Positions 32,909 to 42,057 of a stretch of 64,000 nt of DNA are shown in pieces. A program made the translations under genes and the position numbers. The stretch is taken from the NCBI RefSeq assembly GCF_003546865.1, contig NZ_CP023434.1:2461001-2525000 (forward strand), given 5' to 3'. Under the pieces are notes generated by a model, which worked only from the letters and a program-made list of their open reading frames with translations, searched no databases and was not told the DNA's origin. The DNA comes from Suicoccus acidiformans. Its GTDB lineage: Bacteria > Bacillota > Bacilli > Lactobacillales > Aerococcaceae. The first letter of the stretch is position 1. Each line of letters starts with the position of its first letter.

Positions 32909-34702
32909 TCATTCATTGGCAGCAAACTGACTATTATACAGATTCGCGTAACGTCCACTTAAATCCATCAGCGTATCGTGATCACCTTGCTCGACAATAT
33001 CCCCGTCTTCCATATAGAAAATCAAGTCTGAATCTCGAATAGTTGACAGACGGTGAGCAATTACGAAACTTGTTCGCCCTTTCATCAACTCGACCATCGC
33101 TTCTTGAATCAAGCTTTCAGTCCGTGTATCGACGGAGCTGGTTGCTTCATCCAGAATTAATACGGGACGATCTGCTAAAAGAGCCCGCGCAATGGTTAAT
33201 AATTGCCTTTGACCTTGAGAGATATTCGCCGCATCCTCTGATAGCTCAAAGTGATAGCCTCCTGGCAAGGATTGAATAAAGTGGTGTACCCGTGCCTGCT
33301 TGGCCGCTTTGATGACCTCTTCATCACTTGCGTCTAAGCGACCATAGCGAATATTCTCCATAATGGTTCCTTTAAATAACCATGTGTCCTGCAAGACCAT
33401 GGCCATCGCTTGCTGGTAGCTTTGCCGACTATACCTCGTATTCGCCTCTCCATCTAAGCGAATACTACCGCCATCCACATCATAGAAGCGCATCAACAAC
33501 TTCACAATCGTGGATTTACCAGCCCCAGTTGGTCCAACTAAAGCCACCTTCTGGCCTGATTGAACCCTGGCACTAAAGTCATGAATGATTGTTTGACCTG
33601 GCACATAACCAAAGTGCACATGCTCAAAGGTTACATCCCCTTCAACCTCAGCCACAACTAAGTTATCCCCTTCTGTTTGCGACTCTTCCGCTTCATCTAG
33701 AAACTCATAGACTCGGTCTGCTGAAGCAGCCATCGTCTGCATTAAGTTCATAATTTGCGAAATCTGCGAAATCGGCTGAGTAAATCGGTTCACATACTGG
33801 GTAAAGGCTTGGATTTCGCCAACACTCATGCGTCCCATAATGACTTGAAAGGCACCCACAATGACAACCATTGCGTAACCTAGGTTAGAGAGTAAGCGCA
33901 TCAAAGGGAATAAAATCCCTGAGTAGAACTGAGAACGCCAAGCATCTTGCCACATCCGATCATTACTCGCCTCAAATTCTTCCTTCGTTTCCTCTTCTTG
34001 ATTGAAAGCTTGGACAATATTCAAGCCTGAATAAACCTCTTCGACTTGACCGGTCATCACGCCTAAAGTGCGCTGTTGGCTGCGGAAGTATCTCTGCGAG
34101 TAACGTGTAATCCATTGGATAATAATCACACTCACTGGCACAATTAGAATCACCAGAATAGCCAGAAGACCATTCATAGAAAACATAATGATACCTATAC
34201 CGATAATCGTTGCTACCGAAGTTAATAATTGTGCCGCACTTTGACTTAGGGATGCCCCCAACGTATCGACATCATTGACAATCCGTGACAACACCTCGCC
34301 ATAAGGCGTTGATTCGAAATAGGCCATTGGCATCCGATTTATTTTGTCCATCATGGCTTCACGCAGGCGATAAGTGTATGTCTCGGTCATCGTTATCATG
34401 GCATAACCTTGAATTGCACTGAAAATCGCACTAATGATATATAAGGTAGCCACCCATACTAGTACACGCCCGATGGCTTGAAAATCCATCCCCCCTGTTC
34501 CTTGAACTAAGCGGGTAATGCCTTCAAATATTAAAGTAGTGGCTTTCCCTAGTTCACGTGGTCCGAAAATGGTTAAGACGGTTGAAAGAACGGTAGAGAT
34601 GAGCACTACGACAATAAGTCCTTTAAATTCAGCTAAGCCTTTTAACACACGTTTTAAGCTAGTGAACATGGTCGACATACTATTAAATCTTTGGCGCATC
34701 AA
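32909..34702 (-). CDS. Heterodimeric ABC exporter, catalytic-site subunit
   Basis: A 597-residue half-transporter with six membrane helices (about 25-325) and a nucleotide-binding domain. Walker A is GPTGAGKST, Walker B is VLILDEATSSVD with the catalytic Glu, and the switch is IAHRLSTI, all canonical. Its signature motif, however, reads NISQGQRQLL, the altered form seen when the partner has the inactive site. It overlaps the upstream gene by 20 bases. Such pairs (LmrCD, BmrCD, TM287/288 type) export drugs or lipids; the substrate here is unknown. The N-terminus is MMRQRFNSMSTMF. Confidence 0.92.
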   Translation of the reverse strand: MMRQRFNSMSTMFTSLKRVLKGLAEFKGLIVVVLISTVLSTVLTIFGPRELGKATTLIFEGITRLVQGTGGMDFQAIGRVLVWVATLYIISAIFSAIQGYAMITMTETYTYRLREAMMDKINRMPMAYFESTPYGEVLSRIVNDVDTLGASLSQSAAQLLTSVATIIGIGIIMFSMNGLLAILVILIVPVSVIIIQWITRYSQRYFRSQQRTLGVMTGQVEEVYSGLNIVQAFNQEEETKEEFEASNDRMWQDAWRSQFYSGILFPLMRLLSNLGYAMVVIVGAFQVIMGRMSVGEIQAFTQYVNRFTQPISQISQIMNLMQTMAASADRVYEFLDEAEESQTEGDNLVVAEVEGDVTFEHVHFGYVPGQTIIHDFSARVQSGQKVALVGPTGAGKSTIVKLLMRFYDVDGGSIRLDGEANTRYSRQSYQQAMAMVLQDTWLFKGTIMENIRYGRLDASDEEVIKAAKQARVHHFIQSLPGGYHFELSEDAANISQGQRQLLTIARALLADRPVLILDEATSSVDTRTESLIQEAMVELMKGRTSFVIAHRLSTIRDSDLIFYMEDGDIVEQGDHDTLMDLSGRYANLYNSQFAANE

Positions 34703-36830
34703 ATCCCTCCATTTCTATTTCGCTTTCATTCGCATCAGACGTTTGCGCTAATTCTTCCTCCGATAATTGGGATGAGGCAATCTCACGATATACAGATGAA
34801 GACTCTAATAACTCTTCATGGGTCCCAATGCCATCCACGCGGCCTTCATCCAGGACAATAATTTGATCTGCATCTAAGATGGTACTTATTCTTTGGGCTA
34901 CGATAATAAGTGTCGCATCACTTACTTCTTCCTTCAACACTTGCCTTAATGAGCGGTCCGTTCGGTAATCCAAGGCAGAGAAAGAATCATCGAAGATATA
35001 AATCTCAGGATCTTTCGCAATCGCTCGCGCAATGGATAAGCGTTGCTTCTGCCCACCCGAAACGTTGCTGCCCCCTTGTGAAATAGGGGCATCATAACCT
35101 TGGGCTTTACCTTGGATAAATTCCTCGGCATGGGCAATCTGTGCTGCTCGCTCAAGCTCTGGCTCAGATAAATTCTCAACACCATAGCCGATATTACTGG
35201 CAATTGTCCCAGAGAATAAAACCGCCCTTTGGGGCACATAACCAATTAAATCCCGTAGCTGTCTCAAGCTCAATTGACGAATATCTACCCCATCGATAGT
35301 AATAGATCCTTCGCTCACATCATGGAAGCGCATTAATAAATTTAGAATTGTTGATTTCCCACTACCGGTACTTCCAATAATTGCTGTCGTCTCACCTGGA
35401 CGGGCAGTGAAGTCGATGTGTTCTAAAGAAGGCTCTTCAGCATCATTAAAAGTAAAAGATACGTCGTTAAATGAAACGACTCCTGCCACATCTTCCAGCA
35501 CTACCGATTCATGAGGCTCATGAATTGAGATCGATGTCTCAATGACTTCCCGCACCCGATTTAATGAAATTAAAGCACGCGGAATTTGCATCGACATTCC
35601 GGCAAATATCAAGAAACCAAACATCACTTGCATCGAGTAAGTAATATAAGCCATCATATCCCCAACTTGCATAGTCCCGCTGGCAATATTCTGTGCCGCA
35701 AACCACACAATAAAGATACTTGTTATATCCATTACCAAAGTAATAGTCGGCCCTATTAAAGACATCACCCGACCTGTGAATAAATGCGTGCCTTGCAATT
35801 TCTCGTTCGCTTGATCAAATCGCTTCGTCTCATAACCTTGTCGGCCGAAAGCTCGAATGACTTGCAAGCCTGTCAAAACCTCGCGCGCGATTAAATTCAC
35901 CTTATCAAATAATTTCTGCACAATTTGATATTTCGGCATGGTCAAGGCCATTAAGCCCGCAATCAGACCAAAGACAACCCCGACCCCCACGGCTAAAATC
36001 CAAGCCATTGATTTCTGTGTATTGAGTACATAGTACATCCCACCTAAAGCCAGGAACGGAGCATAGGCAGCTCCTCTAAACCAAATCGCAATGGTCATTT
36101 GTACTTGTTGGATATCATTAGTCGTTCGCGTAATTAAAGACGCAGTTGAGAATTGATTAATCTCCGTCTCTCCAAAGTGCAATACTTTATCAAAGGTCTC
36201 TGAGCGCAGCTGCTTGCCGACATTGGCTCCCAGAATAGACGATAAATAAAAGGCGAAAACTTCTATCATCACCGTAATCAAGGCAATACCCACCATAATG
36301 CTACCTTGGACAAGTAAGTAACGCACTTGAATATCATGTGGATTGTAGCCGGCATTGCGATAAAAACTTAAAGCTGTCTGTACACCCAAGTTATGCACAT
36401 GATTCTCGCCATAGGCCACTAACTGCTCATAGGCGGCATCTCGATCTGCATAAGCCTCCTGAGGGAGGGAATCACTCTCCTGATACAAAGCCATTGCTTC
36501 AATTAAATGATTTTGTAGCGCTTGCATCTGTACGTCATCTTTTTGCACCGCTTCATGTAATACATAATTGCCTCGATTATCTTGATAGTAATGTGTTGCG
36601 AGAGTCTCACTTTCTTCTTGTGACAATAGCGGACTTAAGTGGGCGTAATCATCTTGATTCATCGCCAAAGGGACCGCATACTCAAAGCCACTATTCTGAA
36701 TCCCGACATCCACTAAATCTGATGTATAAGAAGGCAGCAGCAGGGTAAAGTGGGCCCTAAATATATGACTAACCAGCAATACAAGTATAATAAGCCACTG
36801 CGACTTCAATTGTTTCATCAAAAACTTCAA
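34683..36830 (-). CDS. Heterodimeric ABC exporter, degenerate-site subunit with large extracellular insert
   Basis: A 715-residue half-transporter. After helix 1 there is an insert of about 120 residues (about 45-165, acidic and Gln-rich, e.g. LSPLLSQEESETLATHYYQD) before helix 2, presumably outside the cell. The nucleotide-binding domain has Walker A GSTGSGKST and signature NVSGGQKQRLSIARAI (canonical). Walker B is IYIFDDSFSALD with Asp for the catalytic Glu, and the switch is VAQRISTI with Gln for His. Both changes fall on the non-hydrolytic site, which would pair with the altered SQGQ signature of the partner. The start is TTG, eight bases after AGGAG. Confidence 0.92.
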   Translation of the reverse strand: MKFLMKQLKSQWLIILVLLVSHIFRAHFTLLLPSYTSDLVDVGIQNSGFEYAVPLAMNQDDYAHLSPLLSQEESETLATHYYQDNRGNYVLHEAVQKDDVQMQALQNHLIEAMALYQESDSLPQEAYADRDAAYEQLVAYGENHVHNLGVQTALSFYRNAGYNPHDIQVRYLLVQGSIMVGIALITVMIEVFAFYLSSILGANVGKQLRSETFDKVLHFGETEINQFSTASLITRTTNDIQQVQMTIAIWFRGAAYAPFLALGGMYYVLNTQKSMAWILAVGVGVVFGLIAGLMALTMPKYQIVQKLFDKVNLIAREVLTGLQVIRAFGRQGYETKRFDQANEKLQGTHLFTGRVMSLIGPTITLVMDITSIFIVWFAAQNIASGTMQVGDMMAYITYSMQVMFGFLIFAGMSMQIPRALISLNRVREVIETSISIHEPHESVVLEDVAGVVSFNDVSFTFNDAEEPSLEHIDFTARPGETTAIIGSTGSGKSTILNLLMRFHDVSEGSITIDGVDIRQLSLRQLRDLIGYVPQRAVLFSGTIASNIGYGVENLSEPELERAAQIAHAEEFIQGKAQGYDAPISQGGSNVSGGQKQRLSIARAIAKDPEIYIFDDSFSALDYRTDRSLRQVLKEEVSDATLIIVAQRISTILDADQIIVLDEGRVDGIGTHEELLESSSVYREIASSQLSEEELAQTSDANESEIEMEGFDAPKI

Positions 36831-37123
36831 TGAATCTTCTCCTTTCTCTATAATGTATTCACTGCTCTATCCATGAAGAAGCTCCGCTGTAACCAACCGA
36901 GACTAGCCATATATGATACCTTTACTCAAAAGCTTTTCACAGAAAAATCACAAAAGAATTCTTCCCATTACAACAATACCTCGTGATTTCTGGTATAATC
37001 AAGAGAGATGCGTATTGGAAAGAGTTGATACTTTTAAGCAGTCTTATGTATTATACCAGTCTGAATATCTGTTTCAACTTAGTTGACTCAAACGATCAAT
37101 ACAAACTAAAGGACGTGAATTCT
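36831..37123. other. Divergent intergenic region with extended -10 promoter
   Basis: A 293-base gap between the ABC exporter (-) and the secreted protein (+). TGGTATAAT at 36991-36999 is an extended -10 on the plus strand, giving a 5' leader of about 118 bases. In-frame codons between about 36983 and 37123 read like non-coding sequence. Nothing else stands out. Confidence 0.5.
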
Positions 37124-37732
37124 TTGAACAAAATAAAACAAGCCCTATTGCTGATACTCCTGCTCGTAAATGTATTCTCTCCTACTGTTTACGCAAATCA
37201 AGCGAGCGAGACAACTAACGCAACCGAATATAGCGCTCAGATGCAACCGCTCTTTAACGAAAGAGCCTTAGACGACGATTCGACAGAAGAGCTACCGCAA
37301 GCCACCGTGGATGTAGGCTTAAGCGTAGAGGAATTACGCGAAGCAATGATTAACTACTACAAAGAGGACTTCTCACCGGAAGAGAAAGCCGAAAACCAGC
37401 AAGAAATCGACCCAGATCGTCTCGCGGAACTCATTGAAGAACTCGAGAAGATTGAATGGATTAACAGCCTAAAGCCTCAATTGGACCAGGTATCCTTTAC
37501 CGTTGATGGAAATACCTTATACGCTTTACGCATTATCATTCCTATGTCCTACCAAAACGCTGAAGCCTTACATCCAAATCATGACATCCAACTTCTCAAC
37601 GAAGTCTTCACCTATTCTAGAAATCGTCTCGTACTATTGGGCTACTATGACGAAGCTAAGCAAATCGTCACACCCCTGCACCTCACTACCCAATCTAGCC
37701 CCCTCTTTTATAATGAAGCAATTGATAAATAA
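37124..37732 (+). CDS. Small secreted protein, unknown function
   Basis: A 202-residue protein starting at TTG (LNKIKQALLLILLLVNVFS...), nine bases after AAAGGA. The reading frame extends further upstream, but the signal peptide defines the natural start. Cleavage is likely after PTVYANQ; there is no lipobox. The mature part is acidic and Glu-rich (e.g. EDFSPEEKAENQQEIDPD), with a more structured second half (SFTVDGNTLYALRIIIPMSY). I do not recognise the family. It is alone in its transcript, with a bidirectional terminator three bases after the stop. Confidence 0.7.
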   Translation: MNKIKQALLLILLLVNVFSPTVYANQASETTNATEYSAQMQPLFNERALDDDSTEELPQATVDVGLSVEELREAMINYYKEDFSPEEKAENQQEIDPDRLAELIEELEKIEWINSLKPQLDQVSFTVDGNTLYALRIIIPMSYQNAEALHPNHDIQLLNEVFTYSRNRLVLLGYYDEAKQIVTPLHLTTQSSPLFYNEAIDK

Positions 37733-37734
37733 GC

Positions 37735-37772
37735 AAACACCCTAAGTTTCTTGGGAAACTTAGGGTGTTTTA
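37735..37772. terminator. Bidirectional intrinsic terminator
   Basis: AAACACCCTAAGTTTC pairs with GAAACTTAGGGTGTTT (16 bp) across a 4-base loop, between the convergent secreted-protein and cardiolipin synthase genes. Confidence 0.9.
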
Positions 37773-37780
37773 ACGTCTTC

Positions 37781-39343
37781 TTATACAAACGGCGCAATCA
37801 AGCGTAGGATAGAATCCCATATTTCACCTAAGAAGCTAGTTCTCGTATCTGCCAAGGTAATCTGGCGTGACTGTGCCTGACTATCAAGAAAGTCTGCTTT
37901 AATATCAGCAATGATCGGATGGTAATAGAGTTGAGTACTCGTCTCAAAGTGCAAATACAAAGAGCGATAATCAAAATTTATCGTTCCCACTGTTGCCATC
38001 ACGTCATCAACAACCATTGACTTAGCATGTAGAAAGCCAGGACTGTATTCATAGATTTTTACACCAGCTTTAAGTAACGGCCGGTAATAAGAACGGGTCA
38101 TACGGAATACGAGTTTTTTGTCAGGGATACCTGGCGTCATCAGACGAACATCTACACCGCGTTTGGCTGCCATTTCTAAAGCTGTCTGCAACTCATAGGA
38201 AATAACCAAATAAGGTGTATAAATATAGACATAATCCACTGCATAATTCAACATATCCCGATAGACATTCTCACCTAGGGCTTCTTCATCAAGTGGAGAG
38301 TCGCCAAACGGCTGCACAAAGCCTTCCGTAAGGTACTCTTCCGTCGTAGTTAGACTTTCCTGGGAGGCTACCATCATTTCTTGATCATAGAAGGCATCAT
38401 AGCTTCGATCAATCGGATAGAAGGCATTCCACATATTTAAGAATAGGACAGTTAAATTCCATGTTGCAGGCCCATCCATTCGAATCATTGTATCTTTCCA
38501 GTAGCCAAAGCGTTCCTTCACATTAATATACTCATCGGCAATATTTACGCCACCGGTATAGCCAATCTTGCCATCAATAATAACATACTTGCGGTGATCG
38601 CGCGTATTGTAAAGTAGCGATACAACTGGCTTAACGGGGTTGAATTTCAAAGCCTTAATCCCAAGGGCTTCGCATTGCTCATCGAAATTTACAGGCAAGC
38701 GAGTTATTGAACCAAAGTCATCATAAATAAAGCGAACGTCTACCCCTTCTCGTGCCTTCTCCTTCAATACATCGAAAATCGCATCAAACATAACCCCATA
38801 TTCCACAATAAAGAACTCAATAAAGATAAACTTCTTGGCTTGCTTCAAATCATAAATTAAATCATTCATCATTGACTCGCCGCTAGGGAAGTATTTAACA
38901 TCCGTATTGGAATACACTGGCATATTATCATAGGAGCGTAAATACTGACTCAGTCCACCGATACGGGAATCCAAAGCTTGCAATTCCTCCTGGGCATCCG
39001 GTACTTCTTCCATAACATGTGAGAATTTCGTCTGTTGGCTATAGAGCTTATTGCGCATCCCCTTCGCTGGACGTTTATTTCCCGTTAGGAAATATAAGAG
39101 ACCACCGAAAATAGGAAATAGACCAATCAACATAATCCAACTGGTGCGATAAGCCGGACTATCATTATTGCGGATAATATAGAGAATAATGACGAGTGAC
39201 AGTCCGATTAAGACGACATTCATCCACGCAGCGTAATCTATCAATCGTTTGAATATAATAACAAACCATGCAATTTGGATTAAAAATACGATGGCAATAA
39301 ACACAATGCGTTCCAAGCGGGGCTTTCCTTGTATATTCTTCAT
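37781..39343 (-). CDS. cls: Cardiolipin synthase
   Basis: Condenses two phosphatidylglycerol molecules at the membrane. The 520 residues begin with two or three hydrophobic segments (about 10-85), then two phospholipase D domains. HKD motif 1 is HRKYVIIDGKIGYTGGVN (about 252-269), preceded by IFIEFFIVEYG. HKD motif 2 is HAKSMVVDDVMATVGTINFDYRS (about 431-450). Length and order fit Gram-positive Cls. Single gene between terminators. Confidence 0.95.
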   Translation of the reverse strand: MKNIQGKPRLERIVFIAIVFLIQIAWFVIIFKRLIDYAAWMNVVLIGLSLVIILYIIRNNDSPAYRTSWIMLIGLFPIFGGLLYFLTGNKRPAKGMRNKLYSQQTKFSHVMEEVPDAQEELQALDSRIGGLSQYLRSYDNMPVYSNTDVKYFPSGESMMNDLIYDLKQAKKFIFIEFFIVEYGVMFDAIFDVLKEKAREGVDVRFIYDDFGSITRLPVNFDEQCEALGIKALKFNPVKPVVSLLYNTRDHRKYVIIDGKIGYTGGVNIADEYINVKERFGYWKDTMIRMDGPATWNLTVLFLNMWNAFYPIDRSYDAFYDQEMMVASQESLTTTEEYLTEGFVQPFGDSPLDEEALGENVYRDMLNYAVDYVYIYTPYLVISYELQTALEMAAKRGVDVRLMTPGIPDKKLVFRMTRSYYRPLLKAGVKIYEYSPGFLHAKSMVVDDVMATVGTINFDYRSLYLHFETSTQLYYHPIIADIKADFLDSQAQSRQITLADTRTSFLGEIWDSILRLIAPFV

Positions 39344-39463
39344 GCTTATCTCCTCTTCAATTCTGAATGATTATTATACCGTAATGAGAGCTATTTGGGG
39401 ACGTTACCCAATCAGCCACAATTGACCCCCAAGCTCACATAGTTAAATCTAGTACTAACACGC

Positions 39464-39500
39464 AAAAATCCTCAAAAGAAGCCTAATGTTCTTTTGAGGA
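39464..39500 (-). terminator. Intrinsic terminator of the 39508-40759 unit
   Basis: TCCTCAAAAGAA pairs with TTCTTTTGAGGA (12 bp) across an 8-base loop; on the minus strand a TTTTTG tail follows. Confidence 0.85.
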
Positions 39501-39507
39501 ATATTCT

Positions 39508-40329
39508 TTAATCCTTATGCTTACTATCTTCACGGTATTTCTCCATTAAGGTCGCAAAGATTTCCTCACTCGCAGGTGGTGTATAAGTAATCGCATTAGC
39601 TCCTGCTTGAATCGTTTTCGTGATTGTATCGCCCGTCGGGCCTCCTGTGGCAATAATCGGTACTGTTGGACCAACTTCCGCCCGAATCTTCGCTACTAAA
39701 GCGGCCGTGCCTGCGCCTCCAGAGATATTCAACATATCCGCGCCACTTTCTAATTTACCGATATAATCATCGTAAGGAGAAGAAACCGTTGCAATCACCG
39801 GAATGTCAATCGCTTCATTAATTTGCTTAATGACCTCATTCTGCATAGGAGCATTGACAACAACACCGTATCCACCCAGTTGCTCCGCTTGAAAAGCTAA
39901 ATCTACACTGCGCTTGCCTGTTGTCGTCCCCCCGCCTACTCCGAGAAAGACTGGGGCAGAAGATACATTCAGAATCGCTTGCATAATTGTTAATTGCGGG
40001 GTAAAGGGATAAACCGCCATAACAGATTGGGCATTGCTATTCTTAATAATGGCAACATCTGTTGTAAATAACAGCGACTTAATCCGTTGGCCTAAAATCA
40101 TAATACCTGAAGCTTCGTAGATTTCTTCAGGAACTTCTACAATTCTGCTCTTTAATGTCGCTTGATAACTTGGAATAAATTTCTTTGTCTTAACCGGTGT
40201 CGTCGGCTCAACGTCTCGAATGATAATTTCCGTTTCATTATTCTCATTCAACTGCGTTGTGACAGATTGATAGGTTAAATGTTGATTATCATAAGTAAAA
40301 TCTGACTTCATTCGCTGCTCTTTGCTCAT
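39508..40329 (-). CDS. Predicted TIM-barrel-like protein of unknown function, partner of an ArsR regulator
   Basis: I do not recognise this family with certainty. The 273 residues begin MSKEQRMKSDF (ATG at 40329, five bases after AGGTGA). The second half has the rhythm of a phosphate-binding beta/alpha barrel: PVFLGVGGGTTTGKRSV, GYGVVVNAP, IPVIATVSSPYDD, GADMLNISGGAGTAALVAKI, VPIIATGGPTGDTI and GANAITYTPPASEE. The IATGGP segment and the glycine clusters suggest an FMN- or phosphate-binding site. No catalytic assignment is justified. It follows an ArsR-type gene by 58 bases and is the only other gene in that unit, so it is probably what that regulator controls. Confidence 0.6.
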   Translation of the reverse strand: MSKEQRMKSDFTYDNQHLTYQSVTTQLNENNETEIIIRDVEPTTPVKTKKFIPSYQATLKSRIVEVPEEIYEASGIMILGQRIKSLLFTTDVAIIKNSNAQSVMAVYPFTPQLTIMQAILNVSSAPVFLGVGGGTTTGKRSVDLAFQAEQLGGYGVVVNAPMQNEVIKQINEAIDIPVIATVSSPYDDYIGKLESGADMLNISGGAGTAALVAKIRAEVGPTVPIIATGGPTGDTITKTIQAGANAITYTPPASEEIFATLMEKYREDSKHKD

Positions 40330-40387
40330 AGAACTCACCTCATGCATTCATACATTCTTACAGAATTATTTACATCCGAAACTTTGC

Positions 40388-40759
40388 TTAACGATAAATA
40401 CCGGCCAATTGTTCAGCATTAATCTGCTCTGCGATAGCAATCAAGCGCAAGACTCGATCATCATTTAGTGAATAAATCACATGCTTACCTTGCTTCACAC
40501 ATTGGATAAGCCCTTGATTGCGCAAAATCATCAAATGATGGGAGGTTGTGGCAATTGAGGCATCCAACAACTTCGCAATTTCATATACACATAAATCACC
40601 TTGATCATGCAGAAATGCAATAATTTTCAAGCGCTTTAAATCGCCTAATACTCGAAATGTATTGGCTACTTCCTTAAAATCATCATTGTCTACTTCATCT
40701 TCTAAACGATCAGCAATCGCTTCAATCGTCTTCTCATCCTTAAATTGATATTCTTGCAT
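40388..40759 (-). CDS. ArsR/SmtB-family transcriptional regulator
   Basis: A 123-residue winged-helix repressor. I start at MQEYQFKDEKT; AGGAG is about 12 bases upstream, and 29 further in-frame upstream residues look non-coding. The DNA-binding helix-turn-helix is VYEIAKLLDASIATTSHHLMILRNQGLI (about 59-86). The alpha-3 metal site of CadC (ELCVCDLA) appears as DLCVYEIA with one cysteine, so it is unlikely to be a classical CadC-type lead/cadmium sensor. No metal exporter is nearby. Possible operator-like TGTATGAATG elements occur at about 40859-40870 and 40340-40355. Confidence 0.85.
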   Translation of the reverse strand: MQEYQFKDEKTIEAIADRLEDEVDNDDFKEVANTFRVLGDLKRLKIIAFLHDQGDLCVYEIAKLLDASIATTSHHLMILRNQGLIQCVKQGKHVIYSLNDDRVLRLIAIAEQINAEQLAGIYR

Positions 40760-40881
40760 TCTTATACTTCGCTCCTTATACCTTTCATATTCTAACAATG
40801 AACCTTTGAGAAAACCAATCAAATCAAATGCCCTTCGACCACTCAAACGCTCATCCCTTGTATGAATGTATCAGTAGCCCG

Positions 40882-42057
40882 TTACTCTGCTTGGTTCTCT
40901 TCAGTCATAACTTGCTCAAGTTGGCTCTTAAGTTCTTGGGTATCAAGAGATGCGTTTAGCTCTTGCAATGCTTGTAAGAACTCAAAGCCAAGCAATTCCT
41001 CGAAAGCTTCCTGACTGAGAATTTGTTCGTCTTCAATTGGATAGAAAGACACATCCGCTATATTGAGATAGTACTCTAAGCCTGTGTCCGCTGTTTCATT
41101 CGGTTGATTTAATAAAGCTACACCTAGTTCATTTAATGCATATGCAAAAGACACACTGCCGAAATAACCCTCTGTAAAGTTACCAGTAAAGTCAGCAATA
41201 GCATTCATATCACTCGCCTTACCTTGGGCAATCTCATTAAATTGTTGATGTAAAGCCTCGTCTTGTTCAATTTGGAATAAATCTGCCCCTTCTTCAGACA
41301 CACGGGTTGCATCGATGCCTTCTGTATCCATCCATGACGCAACCGCTTGAAGTAGCCATTGATTTAACTGGTTAGCTTCTTGGTAATCAGCTAATAATTC
41401 CTCCGATAAATCCAGCTCAACAAATTTATTCTCAAGCTCAGCAGCATGCTCTTGGCTGTATTGGTAGAACTCTTCTACAACCGTACCTGCATAAGATTCA
41501 GGGAAGATTGTCATGGCATCTGCCGCATATTTCATGACATCTTCTAAAGAGACAAAGACACGTTGAGGCGTCCCTTCTGCGTCTACTTCAAACATGATGC
41601 TTTGCGGGAGATAAGGGGGTTCGTTACGACTTAAATAGGCATAATTATCTCCGTACATCAAGACCTTCTGTATCCCTTGAATCTGACCGGCCATTAAATC
41701 AAAGACTGTGTATTGTAGAACCTTCGTATCATTACCATTAATTAAGCGATTTAACAGTTCCTGAGGAGTACTTACTTCTTCCAGTGAAGATTCAGAAGCC
41801 TCGGCCATTGAATCTTCCTCCTTCGCGCTGTCTTCCTGCGCTGGTTCTTCAGTTTCACCGCTTGCTGCTTCAAGATTCTCTGTACTTTGGCTTTCCGCTT
41901 CGCTCTCCTCGCTCATTTCCACGGATTCACTTGTTACACCAGTACCCCATTCTATAGATTCAATCGGTGAAATATTCTCGGCCAATACTGCTTTAGACAC
42001 ATCTGCAAGCAATAAGCCAAGCACCATCGTTGTCAATATTATCTTTACTCGCTTCAT
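40882..42057 (-). CDS. Secreted protein with Ser/Glu-rich linker, unknown function
   Basis: A 391-residue exported protein: signal peptide MKRVKIILTTMVLGLLLADVSKAVLAEN with no lipobox. A low-complexity Ser/Glu segment follows (about 40-100), then a folded domain (about 105-370) with regularly spaced helices. The overall style resembles the product of 6803-7903, including the acidic region and a predicted mixed domain (VFDLMAGQIQGIQKVLMYGDNYAYLSRNE). Function is unknown. Its ATG abuts the stop of the HAD phosphatase gene, so the two are coupled, which may hint at a shared role. Confidence 0.65.
   Translation of the reverse strand: MKRVKIILTTMVLGLLLADVSKAVLAENISPIESIEWGTGVTSESVEMSEESEAESQSTENLEAASGETEEPAQEDSAKEEDSMAEASESSLEEVSTPQELLNRLINGNDTKVLQYTVFDLMAGQIQGIQKVLMYGDNYAYLSRNEPPYLPQSIMFEVDAEGTPQRVFVSLEDVMKYAADAMTIFPESYAGTVVEEFYQYSQEHAAELENKFVELDLSEELLADYQEANQLNQWLLQAVASWMDTEGIDATRVSEEGADLFQIEQDEALHQQFNEIAQGKASDMNAIADFTGNFTEGYFGSVSFAYALNELGVALLNQPNETADTGLEYYLNIADVSFYPIEDEQILSQEAFEELLGFEFLQALQELNASLDTQELKSQLEQVMTEENQAE

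Noticed and set aside
36338..36748. 136-codon plus-strand open frame
   Set aside because: Lies antisense within the 715-residue ABC exporter gene, has no ribosome site and a His/Pro-rich shadow composition.
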